Below, in pieces: positions 25,656 to 33,507 of a stretch of 64,000 bases of DNA. The notes under the pieces are model-generated. The model searched no databases and was not told the DNA's origin. It worked only from the letters and a program-made list of their open reading frames with translations. Position 1 is the stretch's first letter; the number at the start of each line of letters is the position of its first letter. The DNA comes from Streptomyces microflavus (GTDB taxonomy: Bacteria; Actinomycetota; Actinomycetes; Streptomycetales; Streptomycetaceae). The position numbers and the translations under genes are program-made. The stretch lies in assembly GCF_014650075.1 (NCBI RefSeq), contig NZ_BMUG01000001.1, positions 324,710 through 388,709 of the forward strand, in the 5' to 3' direction.

Positions 25656-26722
25656 CGCGCGCTCCCGGCGCCCACCAGTGGGGCGTAGGCCGAGCAGCCG
25701 TGCCGCCGGACGACCCCCTCCGGCCCGCCGAGCGCACCGCGCCGGGCGGCGGCCAGGTCGAGCAGCGCACCCGCAGGGCCCGCCGCCACCGCACCGGCCG
25801 CCGCCGTCACCGCCTCGTCGCCGCCCAGCGCCCGGCACCCGTCGCAGTAGGAGCCCGGGTGGGGCGCGGCACCGGAGCGGGCGGCCAGATGGGCCGGGCC
25901 GACCGTGCGGATCATCCGTAACACCGGGGATTCCAGGGCCCTTCGGCGTACGGTCCCCCAGTCGTCGGAGGCGATGTGCCCGAGGTCCAGATGGGCCGGG
26001 GCGGGCCGCCGGTCCACGGTGTCCTGGTTGCAGCAGGCCAGCACCGTGCCGTCGAACGCGACCACCGGCCAGGCGGCCATCGAGCAGGGCGCCGCCACCG
26101 ACGGGTCGGGGCCGGTGCGGGCGGGCCTGGCCCACGAGGCGGCCCGGCCGAACGGCCGCACCTCGTTGACCAGGGACGGCACCCGGCCGCCGAACTCCTG
26201 GTCGATGGCCCGGGTGATGTCGGCCAGGTACGGATCGTCCGCGCCGGTCCCGGTGAGGTGGAAGCTGACGGAGACCCCCGACTCCCGGATGCGGTGCAGG
26301 GCGCGGAACACGTCGGCTCGCGCCACCTCCCGCTCGTGGTGCACGTCCAGGCTCGCGGAGAAGTGGTCGACCTGGGCGATCGCGCGCAGGATCGCGGGCG
26401 GGATCTCCCTGGAGCGGGCGAAGAACATGCCGCTCAGCACCGCCGTACGCGATCCGGCGCGGCGCGCCAGGAAGCTCAGCTCGCCGGCGAGCGTCGGCAG
26501 GAGCAGCGGCTCCCCGCCCGTCAGCATGACCACGTCCGGCCGGTTCTCCTCGGTGAACGAGCCCACGAACCGCAGCAGTTGCCCGGCGTCCGGCTCCTCC
26601 CGCACGGTCAGGTCCGACCCGGTGGAGCAGTGCCCGCACCGCAGGGGGCAGCGGCGGGTGAGGCCGAGCAGCAGACCGGCGGCCGGGAAGGGCCGGAGTC
26701 CGACGAGTTCGGCGAGTTCCAT
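25652..26722 (-). CDS. Radical SAM/SPASM-like peptide-modifying enzyme
   Basis: 356 aa from ATG 26722 after AGGAGG. The radical SAM cluster motif is CPLRCGHC (about residues 25-32), with the GGE motif in MLTGGEPLLLP. The C-terminal third has further cysteines (APCSM, ACCNQD, YCDGCRAL) that could bind auxiliary Fe-S clusters as in SPASM/Twitch proteins. Such enzymes make C-C, C-S or C-O links in ribosomal peptides. It is the first gene of the operon with the diiron protein and precursor. Codon 268 (25919-25921) is TTA, the rare bldA-dependent codon, so expression may be limited to late growth. Confidence 0.85.
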   Translation of the reverse strand: MELAELVGLRPFPAAGLLLGLTRRCPLRCGHCSTGSDLTVREEPDAGQLLRFVGSFTEENRPDVVMLTGGEPLLLPTLAGELSFLARRAGSRTAVLSGMFFARSREIPPAILRAIAQVDHFSASLDVHHEREVARADVFRALHRIRESGVSVSFHLTGTGADDPYLADITRAIDQEFGGRVPSLVNEVRPFGRAASWARPARTGPDPSVAAPCSMAAWPVVAFDGTVLACCNQDTVDRRPAPAHLDLGHIASDDWGTVRRRALESPVLRMIRTVGPAHLAARSGAAPHPGSYCDGCRALGGDEAVTAAAGAVAAGPAGALLDLAAARRGALGGPEGVVRRHGCSAYAPLVGAGSAR

Positions 26723-27060
26723 ACGGGCCGCCTCCTTCGGGGGCTGGGGGCGTGTCCGGACTTCAGGGGCCGGTGCGCGCCCGCCCAGGCTGTGGCGTAC
26801 CGGTTCACCGGCGGTCTGTCATCGCTTCGGCGGCGGTATGGGCGCAGGTCAGAGAGGCTCCGGAGGGCGGCGGGCGGCCCCGGGACACGGGTCCGGAGCC
26901 GTCGAGCTGGCCCCATACCGCCGCCATACCGGCGCCGAAGCGTCCCCGAGGCCGGCGCTCCTAACTTTCTCGGCAACGGCAGGCAACGGCCCGCCGCCGG
27001 AGACCGCGGTACGCATCCGAGGATTCCGGGCCCAGCAGTGACGAGTGGACGGAGACCACC
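26723..27060. promoter_or_regulatory. Divergent promoter region with long inverted repeat between two RiPP operons
   Basis: 338 bp without a convincing gene, between the divergent radical SAM operon and the class III lanthipeptide precursor. CGCTTCGGCGGCGGTATGGG at 26823-26842 reappears inverted in 26911-26942, where CGGTATGGCGGCGGTATGGG-like sequence is read on the reverse strand. The right arm thus carries the GGTATGG element twice. The arms are about 70 bp apart. This is a candidate operator or looping site that could co-regulate both operons. Confidence 0.5.
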
Positions 27061-27219
27061 ATGTCCGAGAACACGAAGCCCGCGGCCGACGACAACAACG
27101 AGACCGAGGGCGCCGAGGTCGAGGCGCACTCCGTACTGGACCTCCAGGAGACGTCCGTCGACAAGGTCGTCGCCCCGGGCAGCTGCGTCAGCGTGCTCAG
27201 CGTCGTCCTGGAGAACTGA
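27061..27219 (+). CDS. Class III lanthipeptide precursor (LanA), single cysteine
   Basis: 52 aa, ATG 27061 with GGAG upstream. The leader is acidic and contains VLDLQE (residues 25-30), the LxLQ motif recognised by class III (LanKC) synthetases, as in RamS/AmfS. The C-terminal segment VAPGSCVSVLSVVLEN should hold the core, with Ser41, Cys42, Ser44, Ser47. Canonical SapB/labyrinthopeptin cores have Ser-x2-Ser-x(2-5)-Cys, whereas here the only Cys comes before two of the three serines. The product would therefore need a ring in the opposite direction, a Ser41-independent ring, or only dehydration. The LanKC and exporter genes follow on the same strand. Confidence 0.8.
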   Translation: MSENTKPAADDNNETEGAEVEAHSVLDLQETSVDKVVAPGSCVSVLSVVLEN

Positions 27220-27321
27220 CCGGACGCACCGGGGCGGCGCCACGGAGGCCGAGGAGGCCCTCCCCGCCGTGGCGCCCGGCCGGCCGGTGATGTGGGGCGG
27301 TTCCGTCACGACGGAGCCGCC

Positions 27322-27428
27322 CCGCCGCCGATTCCGGCACCGAAGGGGAGTGACACCCGCCGCCGATTCCGGCACCGAAGGGGAGTGACACCCGCGGCCG
27401 GTTCCGGCACCGCGCAGGAGCGACACCC
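27322..27428. repeat. Three tandem 35-bp repeats between lanA and exporter gene
   Basis: The unit begins CGCCGCCGATTCCGGCACCG and ends GGGGAGTGACACC. Matching points ATTCC/TTCC lie at 27332, 27367 and 27402, a period of 35 bp. The first two copies are almost identical and the third is degenerate. They fill most of the 250-nt gap between the precursor stop and the MFS start. Possible roles are an activator array for the exporter promoter or an mRNA processing or attenuation element. Confidence 0.7.
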
Positions 27429-27469
27429 GCCGCACGGACCACGACCCCGCCCACCACCGGGAGTGCACG

Positions 27470-28765
27470 ATGACCAAGCCGCTACGCGAAAACCGGGACT
27501 TCCGGCTGCTCTGGCTGAGCGGCCTCTTCGCGGTCCTGGGCGGGCAGATGAGCGCCCTCGCCCTTCCCCTGCTGGTCCTCAAGGAGACCGGTTCCGCGGT
27601 GCAGGCGGGAGCGGTCGGGACGGTGTCCGTGGGAGCCGTCCTCATCACCATGCTGCCCGGCGGGGTGATGGCGGACCGGATCGAGCGCCGCCGGCTGATG
27701 AGGCTGTGCGACGTCGGCAGCCTGACCGTCGTCACCGCCCTCACGATCGCCGTGTTCTACGGGCACGCCCCCATGCCCCTCGTCCTGCTCGTCGCCGCGG
27801 CGGGCGCGGTCATCAGCAGCGTCTACGCGCCGGCCGTCTTCGGCCTGATGCGCGCGGTCGTCCCGGCCGACCAGATGGGCACCGCCACCGCACGGCTCCA
27901 GGCGCGCACCCAGACGGCCCGGCTGGTCGGACCGCTCGTCGGGGGCGCGCTGTTCGGCATCCACCCGGCCCTGCCGTTCGCGATCGAGGCGCTGGGCCTG
28001 CTCGCCTCGACCGTCTGCGTGGCCCTCGTCCGTACCCGCTCCCGGGCCAGGACGACGGCGGGCTCCGCGTTCAGCAAGCGCGAACTCACCGCGGGGCTCA
28101 CCTTCCTGTGGAAGATCCCCTATCTGCGGACGGTCCTCCTCATCTTCGGCCTGGGCATGAACTTCGCGTTCGGGGCCCTCACCTTCATCGCCCTGACGGC
28201 GTTCTCCGACGGAGGCCGTTCCGGTATCGGCGGCGGCTTCGTCATCAGCTGTGTCTCCGCCGGGGCCCTGGCCGGTGCGCTGTTCGCGCCACGGATCAGC
28301 CCCGCCCGGCACTCCCGGGTCCTGATCGTCGCCACCTGCTGGACCTGTGTGGCCGCCGCCGGGGTGATGGCGTGGCTGAGCCGGCCTGTGGTGGCCGGGC
28401 TGATGTGCGCGCTCTGCATGTTCCTGTCGACGGTCGCCAGCATCGGCTTCCTGTCGAAGCTGCTGGTCGTGACGCCGGAGGAGAAGGTGGGCCGGGTGCA
28501 GAGCGCGGCCGGTTTCCTCTCCTCCATGGTCCAGCCGTTCGGGCCGCTGGCCGGCGGAGCCCTGCTGATGGCCTTCGGCCCCCGGTGGGCCTTCGCCCTC
28601 ACCGGCTGTGTGCTGGCCGCCTCGGCCCTCGTGGTCACCTTCGCCGCCTCGGCGCGCAGGGAGCCGGCCCCGCCGGCCCAGGATCCGGCCCCCGCCGACC
28701 CGGTGGATCCGGAGCCCGCCGACCCGGTGGAGCCCGGGGCCGAGCGCGTCACCCCCGGGGCCTGA
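27470..28765 (+). CDS. MFS transporter of the class III lanthipeptide cluster
   Basis: 431 aa from ATG 27470. Twelve-helix major facilitator (first helix LLWLSGLFAVLGGQMSALALPLLVL; loop GGVMADRIERRRLM is the A-motif). The family resembles EntS-like exporters. The C-terminal 40 residues are a Pro/Asp/Glu tail with three copies of a DPADPVDPEP-like element. Class III lanthipeptides such as SapB are usually exported by ABC transporters, so an MFS partner is unusual. Its position between precursor and LanKC supports peptide export or self-protection. Confidence 0.82.
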   Translation: MTKPLRENRDFRLLWLSGLFAVLGGQMSALALPLLVLKETGSAVQAGAVGTVSVGAVLITMLPGGVMADRIERRRLMRLCDVGSLTVVTALTIAVFYGHAPMPLVLLVAAAGAVISSVYAPAVFGLMRAVVPADQMGTATARLQARTQTARLVGPLVGGALFGIHPALPFAIEALGLLASTVCVALVRTRSRARTTAGSAFSKRELTAGLTFLWKIPYLRTVLLIFGLGMNFAFGALTFIALTAFSDGGRSGIGGGFVISCVSAGALAGALFAPRISPARHSRVLIVATCWTCVAAAGVMAWLSRPVVAGLMCALCMFLSTVASIGFLSKLLVVTPEEKVGRVQSAAGFLSSMVQPFGPLAGGALLMAFGPRWAFALTGCVLAASALVVTFAASARREPAPPAQDPAPADPVDPEPADPVEPGAERVTPGA

Positions 28766-28829
28766 CCCCCTTCGAGCCCCTGCGAGCGAGCACCATCGAG
28801 CGAGCCCCTTCGAGTAGAGAGAGCCGAGC

Positions 28830-31406
28830 GTGCCAGGCGTCCAGGAAACCCAGCTCTACTGCCTCGCCGACCGTACGTACTTCGACACCCCGGCCCGGCT
28901 GCCCGACGCGGACTCCCGCTACCGGCTCGACACCGACCCGCCCCCGGCGGGCTGGCGCCGCGAGGCTGTTGGCCTGTGGACCTCCCTCGTGCCCGAGCAC
29001 GCCGAACTCGCCGAGCAGGGCTGGAAGATCCATGTCTCCACCGTGCCCGACGAGGCGGAGGCCACCCTGCGGGACACCGCGCGGATCTGCCTGAGCCACG
29101 GTGTGCCGTTCAAGTTCCTGCGCAGCACCCGGGCGCTGTCGCTGATGGCGGACAAACACATGAACCGCAGCGGCGCGGGCAAGTTCATCGCCGTCTACCC
29201 GCCCGACGACGCCGTCTTCCAGGCGCTGGCCGAAGAACTGTCCACGGCCCTGGCCGGGCGCAGCGGCCCCTACGTCCTCAGCGACCTGCGGATCGGGGAC
29301 GCCCCTGTCTACACGCGCTACGGCGCCTACGTGCCCCGCTGGTGCGCCGACGCCGACGGCAGCCGGGTACTCGCCCTGCGGGACCCCTCCGGGCGGCTGG
29401 TCCCCGACGAACGCGGGGTCGTCTTCCGTACGCCCTCCTGGGTCGAGGTGCCGTCGTTCCTGCGCCCGCACCTCGCGGCGCGCGCCGCCGCCCGCGACGA
29501 CACCTTCCCCTACACGGTCACCGAGGCCCTCCAGTTCTCCAACGCGGGCGGGATCTACCTGGCGAAGGACCGGGAGACCGGCCGGCGCGTGGTGCTGCGG
29601 GAGGCCCGTCCGCACTGTGGCCTCGACGGAGCGGGCGACGACGCCGTCACCCGCCTGCACCGCGAGCACCGGGCGCTGACGACCCTGGCCGGGCTCGACT
29701 GCGTACCCGAGGTGCACGGCGTACGGACCGTCTGGGAGCACCACTTCCTGATCGAGGAACACATCGAGGGGAACACCCTTCTGGAGGAGATCGTCGGCCG
29801 CTTCGCCCTCGTGCGCGGGGCGGTGACGGCCGAGGAACTCGCCCCCTACGTCGCCTGGACCGACGCCATGGTGGGCGAGCTGTCCCGGGCACTGGAGGAG
29901 ATCCACGCGCGCGGTCTGCGCTTCGGCGATCTGCACCCGTCCAACATCATCGTCCGGCCCGACGGACGTATCGCGCTGGTCGACTTCGAGTACGCCACCG
30001 CGCTCGACGACCACGACACCCCGCTCGCCGGCGCCCAGGGCCTCCAGGCACCCCCAGGGACCCCCGGCGCGGAGGCCGACGCGTACGCGCTCTGGGCGAC
30101 CTGGCTCACCATGCTGATGCCGCTCACGGAGATGGCCGGCCTGGAGCGGGCGAAGGCACTCACGCTGGAGAGCTGGGCCCGCCGCAGGTACGGACTCCCC
30201 GCCGGGGCGGGACCGGCCAGGCCCGCACTGCTGCACGGCCTGGACGCCTCACGGCGGCGCGAGGCCGAGGTGGCCGCTCTGTTCGAGCCGGAGGTGGACT
30301 GGGCGGAGATCCGCACCCGTCTGCTGGCCGGGATCCATGCCGGAGCCACCCCCGAACGGACGGACCGCCTCTTCCCCGGCGGTCCCGGCCTCTTCGCCAC
30401 CGGCGGGACCGACCTCGCCAACGGCGCCGCCGGTGTCCTGTACGCCCTGCACCGCACGGGCGCCCCCGTCCCCGGCGAGTGGACCGACTGGCTCGCCGCC
30501 GCCGCACTCCGCCGGGACCCCGCCGAGGCGGGCGGCCTCTTCGACGGGCTGCCGGGAACGGCCCTGGTCCTCACCCTCCTCGGCCGCGCCGAACAGGGCC
30601 GGGAGCTGTGGGACCGGGCGATGTCCACCGCCTCCCCGGCCCCTTCGGCGGACCTGTTCACCGGGCGCGCGGGCATCGCCCTCGCCGCCCTCCGCATGGC
30701 CCGCGCCTCCTACGGCCCGGAACCCGGCACCCGGCTCATCGACACCGCCCTGAGCACCGCCCGCGACCTGGACCTGCTGGCCCGGGGCGAGGAGGTGGAC
30801 GGGATGCGCCTCCCGGAGTCGGCGGGGCTGCTGCGCGGGCTGAGCGGCGCCGCCCTGCTCCACCTGGAACTCCACGCGCTGACCGGCGAGGACTGGCTGC
30901 GCGAGGCCGCCCGCACCGCCATCGAACGCGAGGCCGGACACCTCGTCACCCTGGACGACGGCACGCTCCAGGTCCGGGACGGCGGGCGGAACCTGCTCTA
31001 CCTCAACCAGGGCAGCTCGGGCGTCGCCCTGGTGGCCCAGGCGTACACGGCCCGCCACGAGGACCCGGCCCTCGGCGCCCTGATCCCCGGGGTGCGCAAG
31101 GGCTGCGCCATGGAGTTCGTCCGCGAACCCGGCCTGTTCATGGGGCGGGCGGGACTCGTCGCGTCGGCGGGACAACTGGCGCCCGACGGCCGTACGGGCA
31201 CCGAAGTCCTGGCCTCCGTACGCAACTTGACCTGGCACCTGCTCGCCGACGAGGACCGGCTGCTCGTCCCCGGCGCGACCCTGCGGCGCTGCTCCGCCGA
31301 CCTGGCGACGGGGGCGGCCGGACTGCTGCTGTCCCTGGACTTCCTGTCGGGCGCCACGGACGCCACCGCGAAGAGCGGACTGCTGGACCTGCTCACCCTG
31401 GGGTGA
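28830..31406 (+). CDS. Class III lanthionine synthetase LanKC
   Basis: 858 aa from GTG 28830 (weak ribosome site). Domain order: N-terminal phospho-Ser/Thr lyase (about 1-210; KFLRS...MNRSGAGKF), Ser/Thr kinase (about 215-480; FGDLHPSNIIV catalytic loop and DFEYA metal-binding loop) and a LanC-like cyclase (about 530-858). The cyclase lacks the WCxG and CHG zinc ligands, so it is class III rather than class IV. The kinase beta-3 position reads VVLREARPH, where I expect VVLKEARPH in this family, so the ATP-binding lysine may be Arg. It would phosphorylate, eliminate and cyclise the peptide encoded at 27061. It is convergent with the SARP gene. Confidence 0.88.
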   Translation: MPGVQETQLYCLADRTYFDTPARLPDADSRYRLDTDPPPAGWRREAVGLWTSLVPEHAELAEQGWKIHVSTVPDEAEATLRDTARICLSHGVPFKFLRSTRALSLMADKHMNRSGAGKFIAVYPPDDAVFQALAEELSTALAGRSGPYVLSDLRIGDAPVYTRYGAYVPRWCADADGSRVLALRDPSGRLVPDERGVVFRTPSWVEVPSFLRPHLAARAAARDDTFPYTVTEALQFSNAGGIYLAKDRETGRRVVLREARPHCGLDGAGDDAVTRLHREHRALTTLAGLDCVPEVHGVRTVWEHHFLIEEHIEGNTLLEEIVGRFALVRGAVTAEELAPYVAWTDAMVGELSRALEEIHARGLRFGDLHPSNIIVRPDGRIALVDFEYATALDDHDTPLAGAQGLQAPPGTPGAEADAYALWATWLTMLMPLTEMAGLERAKALTLESWARRRYGLPAGAGPARPALLHGLDASRRREAEVAALFEPEVDWAEIRTRLLAGIHAGATPERTDRLFPGGPGLFATGGTDLANGAAGVLYALHRTGAPVPGEWTDWLAAAALRRDPAEAGGLFDGLPGTALVLTLLGRAEQGRELWDRAMSTASPAPSADLFTGRAGIALAALRMARASYGPEPGTRLIDTALSTARDLDLLARGEEVDGMRLPESAGLLRGLSGAALLHLELHALTGEDWLREAARTAIEREAGHLVTLDDGTLQVRDGGRNLLYLNQGSSGVALVAQAYTARHEDPALGALIPGVRKGCAMEFVREPGLFMGRAGLVASAGQLAPDGRTGTEVLASVRNLTWHLLADEDRLLVPGATLRRCSADLATGAAGLLLSLDFLSGATDATAKSGLLDLLTLG

Positions 31407-31462
31407 CCCCGGGGCGAGCGGGCTGGGGGTCACCAGGCTCCGGGCCCGGCGGGCACGCCCCC

Positions 31463-33316
31463 TTACGAGCCCTCACGCTCCCGGGCGTACAGACAGAGCA
31501 GCCGCGGCACTTCGTACAGCGCGGCGTGCGCAGTGACCTCCCCGGTCGGCGAGGTCACCGCCCCCGCGTCGATCAGCGACTCGACGGTACGGATCGCGGC
31601 CCGCTCCCCGCACCCCAGCGCCTCCATCGCCCCGTCCAGCGTGAAGCCGCCCTCCTGCGCGGGACCGGCCAGCAGCCCCAGCGCCCGCCGGTCGTCCGCC
31701 GCCAGGTCCTGCCAGCCGGACGCCATCCGCAGCCGTACGGAGACATCCCCGGCGACCAGTTCGTCCAGGGCCGCCGACGGATCGCCGAGCCGGTCCGCGT
31801 ACTCCGCCAGCGGCAGATGGCGCAGCACCGCCAGCCGCATCCCGCCCACCCCCACCGCCAACGGCAGCGCCCCGCAGGCCCTCACGATCCGCAGGGCCGC
31901 CGCCGGATCGGTCCGCAGCCGCCCCGGCCCGATCAGCTTGCCCAGCAGCTCCAGGGCCTCGCCGTCCGCCAGCGCGCCCAGGGCGACCCGGTGCACCGGG
32001 GCAAGACCTGCCAGCTGCCCGCGCGCGGTGAGGACCACCGAGGACGGCCCCGACCGGGGCAGCAGCCCCCGTACCGAAGCCTCGTCCGGTACGTCGTCCA
32101 GGACGATCAGCGCCCGGTGCAGCGACAGCCACTCCTGCCAGGCGTCCTCCGCGTCCTGCGACACCGCCGCGTCCGGCCCGCCCTCCGCCCCGGCCGGCCC
32201 CGCCGGAACCACCGGGACCCGCACCCCGCACAACCGCCCCAGCTCGGCCAGGACATCGGCGGGGGTACGGGCCGTGCCGTCCTCCCGCCGGACCTGGACG
32301 TGGAACCGCCCGTCGGGGAAGCCGTCACCGAGCAGATGGGCCGCCCGCAGGGCCAGCGCCGACTTGCCGGAGCCCGCGGGCCCCGAGACGACCACCACAC
32401 GCTCGTCCGGAGAGCCCAACAGGGCCAGCACGTCCCGCAGTTCCTCGCGGCGACCGGTGAAGTCCCTGGGGGCGGCGGGCAGCGCGGCACCGCGCACGGT
32501 GTCCCGGCCGGCCGCCGGGGGCCGGGGCGCACGGCCCCGGCCCAGCATCGCCCGGTACAGGGCCGCCATCGCCGGACTCGGCTCCAGGCCCAGCTCCCGG
32601 GCCAGCAGGAGCCGGTAGTCGTCGTACACCGCCAACGCCTCGGCCTGCCGCCCCGACTGGTGCAGCGAGTTCATCCAGGCCGCCCGGAGCCGCTCCCGCA
32701 GCGGGTGGCGCTCCACCAGATCGCGCAGGCCGTCCACCGCGACGGCGGCCCGGCCGAGCTCGATCTCGGTCTCGGCCCAGTCCTCGTACACGGTCAGACA
32801 GCGGGCCTCCAGCCGCTCGGCCTCCTCCGCCACCCCGGTGGAGTCCCGCAGATCGTTCAGCGGCGGCCCCTCCCACAGGTCCAGCGCCTCGCGCAGCAGC
32901 CGGGCCGCCGTCCGCAGATCACCGCGCTCACCGGCGTCCCGCCCGGCGCGGGCCAGGGACCGGAAGCGCAGGGTGTCCAGCTCGCCCTCGTCGATGCGGA
33001 GCCGGTAGCCGCCGCAGCCGTGGACCACCCGGTCGCGGTTGTCGCCGTCGGTGCTGCCCAGCAGGGCGCGGGCCGCGCTCACATAGACCTGGAGGTTCTT
33101 CCGCGCGGTCCGGGGCGGGTCGTCGGGCCACACCGCGTCGGTCAGCACATCGACGGGGACGGGGGTGTTGGGGCGGGAGAGCAGCGTGGCGAGGACGAGG
33201 CGCTGTTTGCGCGGGCCGAGCGGGAGCGGGCGGCCGTCCCGTACGGCGGTCAGCGGACCGAGCAGCGAGAAGTACACCGCACCGGCGGGGGCCGGTCGGG
33301 CGGGAGGTCGGATCAT
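31463..33316 (-). CDS. SARP-family (AfsR/DnrI-like) transcriptional activator with NB-ARC ATPase
   Basis: 617 aa from ATG 33316. An N-terminal OmpR-like winged helix (FSLLGPLTAVRDGRPLPLGPRKQRLVLATLL) is followed by the BTAD helical domain (about 110-255) and an NB-ARC ATPase with P-loop VSGPAGSGKSALA (about 312) and LIVLDDVPDE (about 400). The TPR region of AfsR is missing; the protein ends in a winged-helix-like region. SARPs activate secondary-metabolite operons by binding direct heptamer repeats. It lies between the two lanthipeptide sets and may control one or both. Direct repeats at 33454-33484 are upstream of its start. Confidence 0.87.
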   Translation of the reverse strand: MIRPPARPAPAGAVYFSLLGPLTAVRDGRPLPLGPRKQRLVLATLLSRPNTPVPVDVLTDAVWPDDPPRTARKNLQVYVSAARALLGSTDGDNRDRVVHGCGGYRLRIDEGELDTLRFRSLARAGRDAGERGDLRTAARLLREALDLWEGPPLNDLRDSTGVAEEAERLEARCLTVYEDWAETEIELGRAAVAVDGLRDLVERHPLRERLRAAWMNSLHQSGRQAEALAVYDDYRLLLARELGLEPSPAMAALYRAMLGRGRAPRPPAAGRDTVRGAALPAAPRDFTGRREELRDVLALLGSPDERVVVVSGPAGSGKSALALRAAHLLGDGFPDGRFHVQVRREDGTARTPADVLAELGRLCGVRVPVVPAGPAGAEGGPDAAVSQDAEDAWQEWLSLHRALIVLDDVPDEASVRGLLPRSGPSSVVLTARGQLAGLAPVHRVALGALADGEALELLGKLIGPGRLRTDPAAALRIVRACGALPLAVGVGGMRLAVLRHLPLAEYADRLGDPSAALDELVAGDVSVRLRMASGWQDLAADDRRALGLLAGPAQEGGFTLDGAMEALGCGERAAIRTVESLIDAGAVTSPTGEVTAHAALYEVPRLLCLYAREREGS

Positions 33317-33453
33317 CAGCGGGCCTCCGGAAGCGGGGACGGGCGGCAGACTGCCGTACGCACGCTTCTGATCCTGTCGCCGTCACGGCATGCGCACATC
33401 GGGGGACTGCCCGTATGTTCCGCCCGCACACCCGACCGAAAGCGCCCCGTGCC

Positions 33454-33484
33454 CCCATGTTGTGCCCGCGCCACCCATGTTGTG
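33454..33484. promoter_or_regulatory. CCCATGTTGTG direct repeats upstream of SARP gene
   Basis: CCCATGTTGTG at 33454-33464 and 33474-33484 (20-bp period, two helical turns), in the 191-bp gap between the SARP start and the LuxR stop. The CCCCCATG core also occurs in the palindrome at 40148-40166 upstream of LanM. Candidate activator binding sites. Confidence 0.5.
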
Positions 33485-33507
33485 TGGGGGTGCGCCCCCC
33501 GGCCGCC

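Noticed and set aside
28830..31406. Class IV (LanL) synthetase
   Set aside because: The cyclase domain lacks the Cys-Cys-His zinc ligands expected for LanL, so class III LanKC is the better call.
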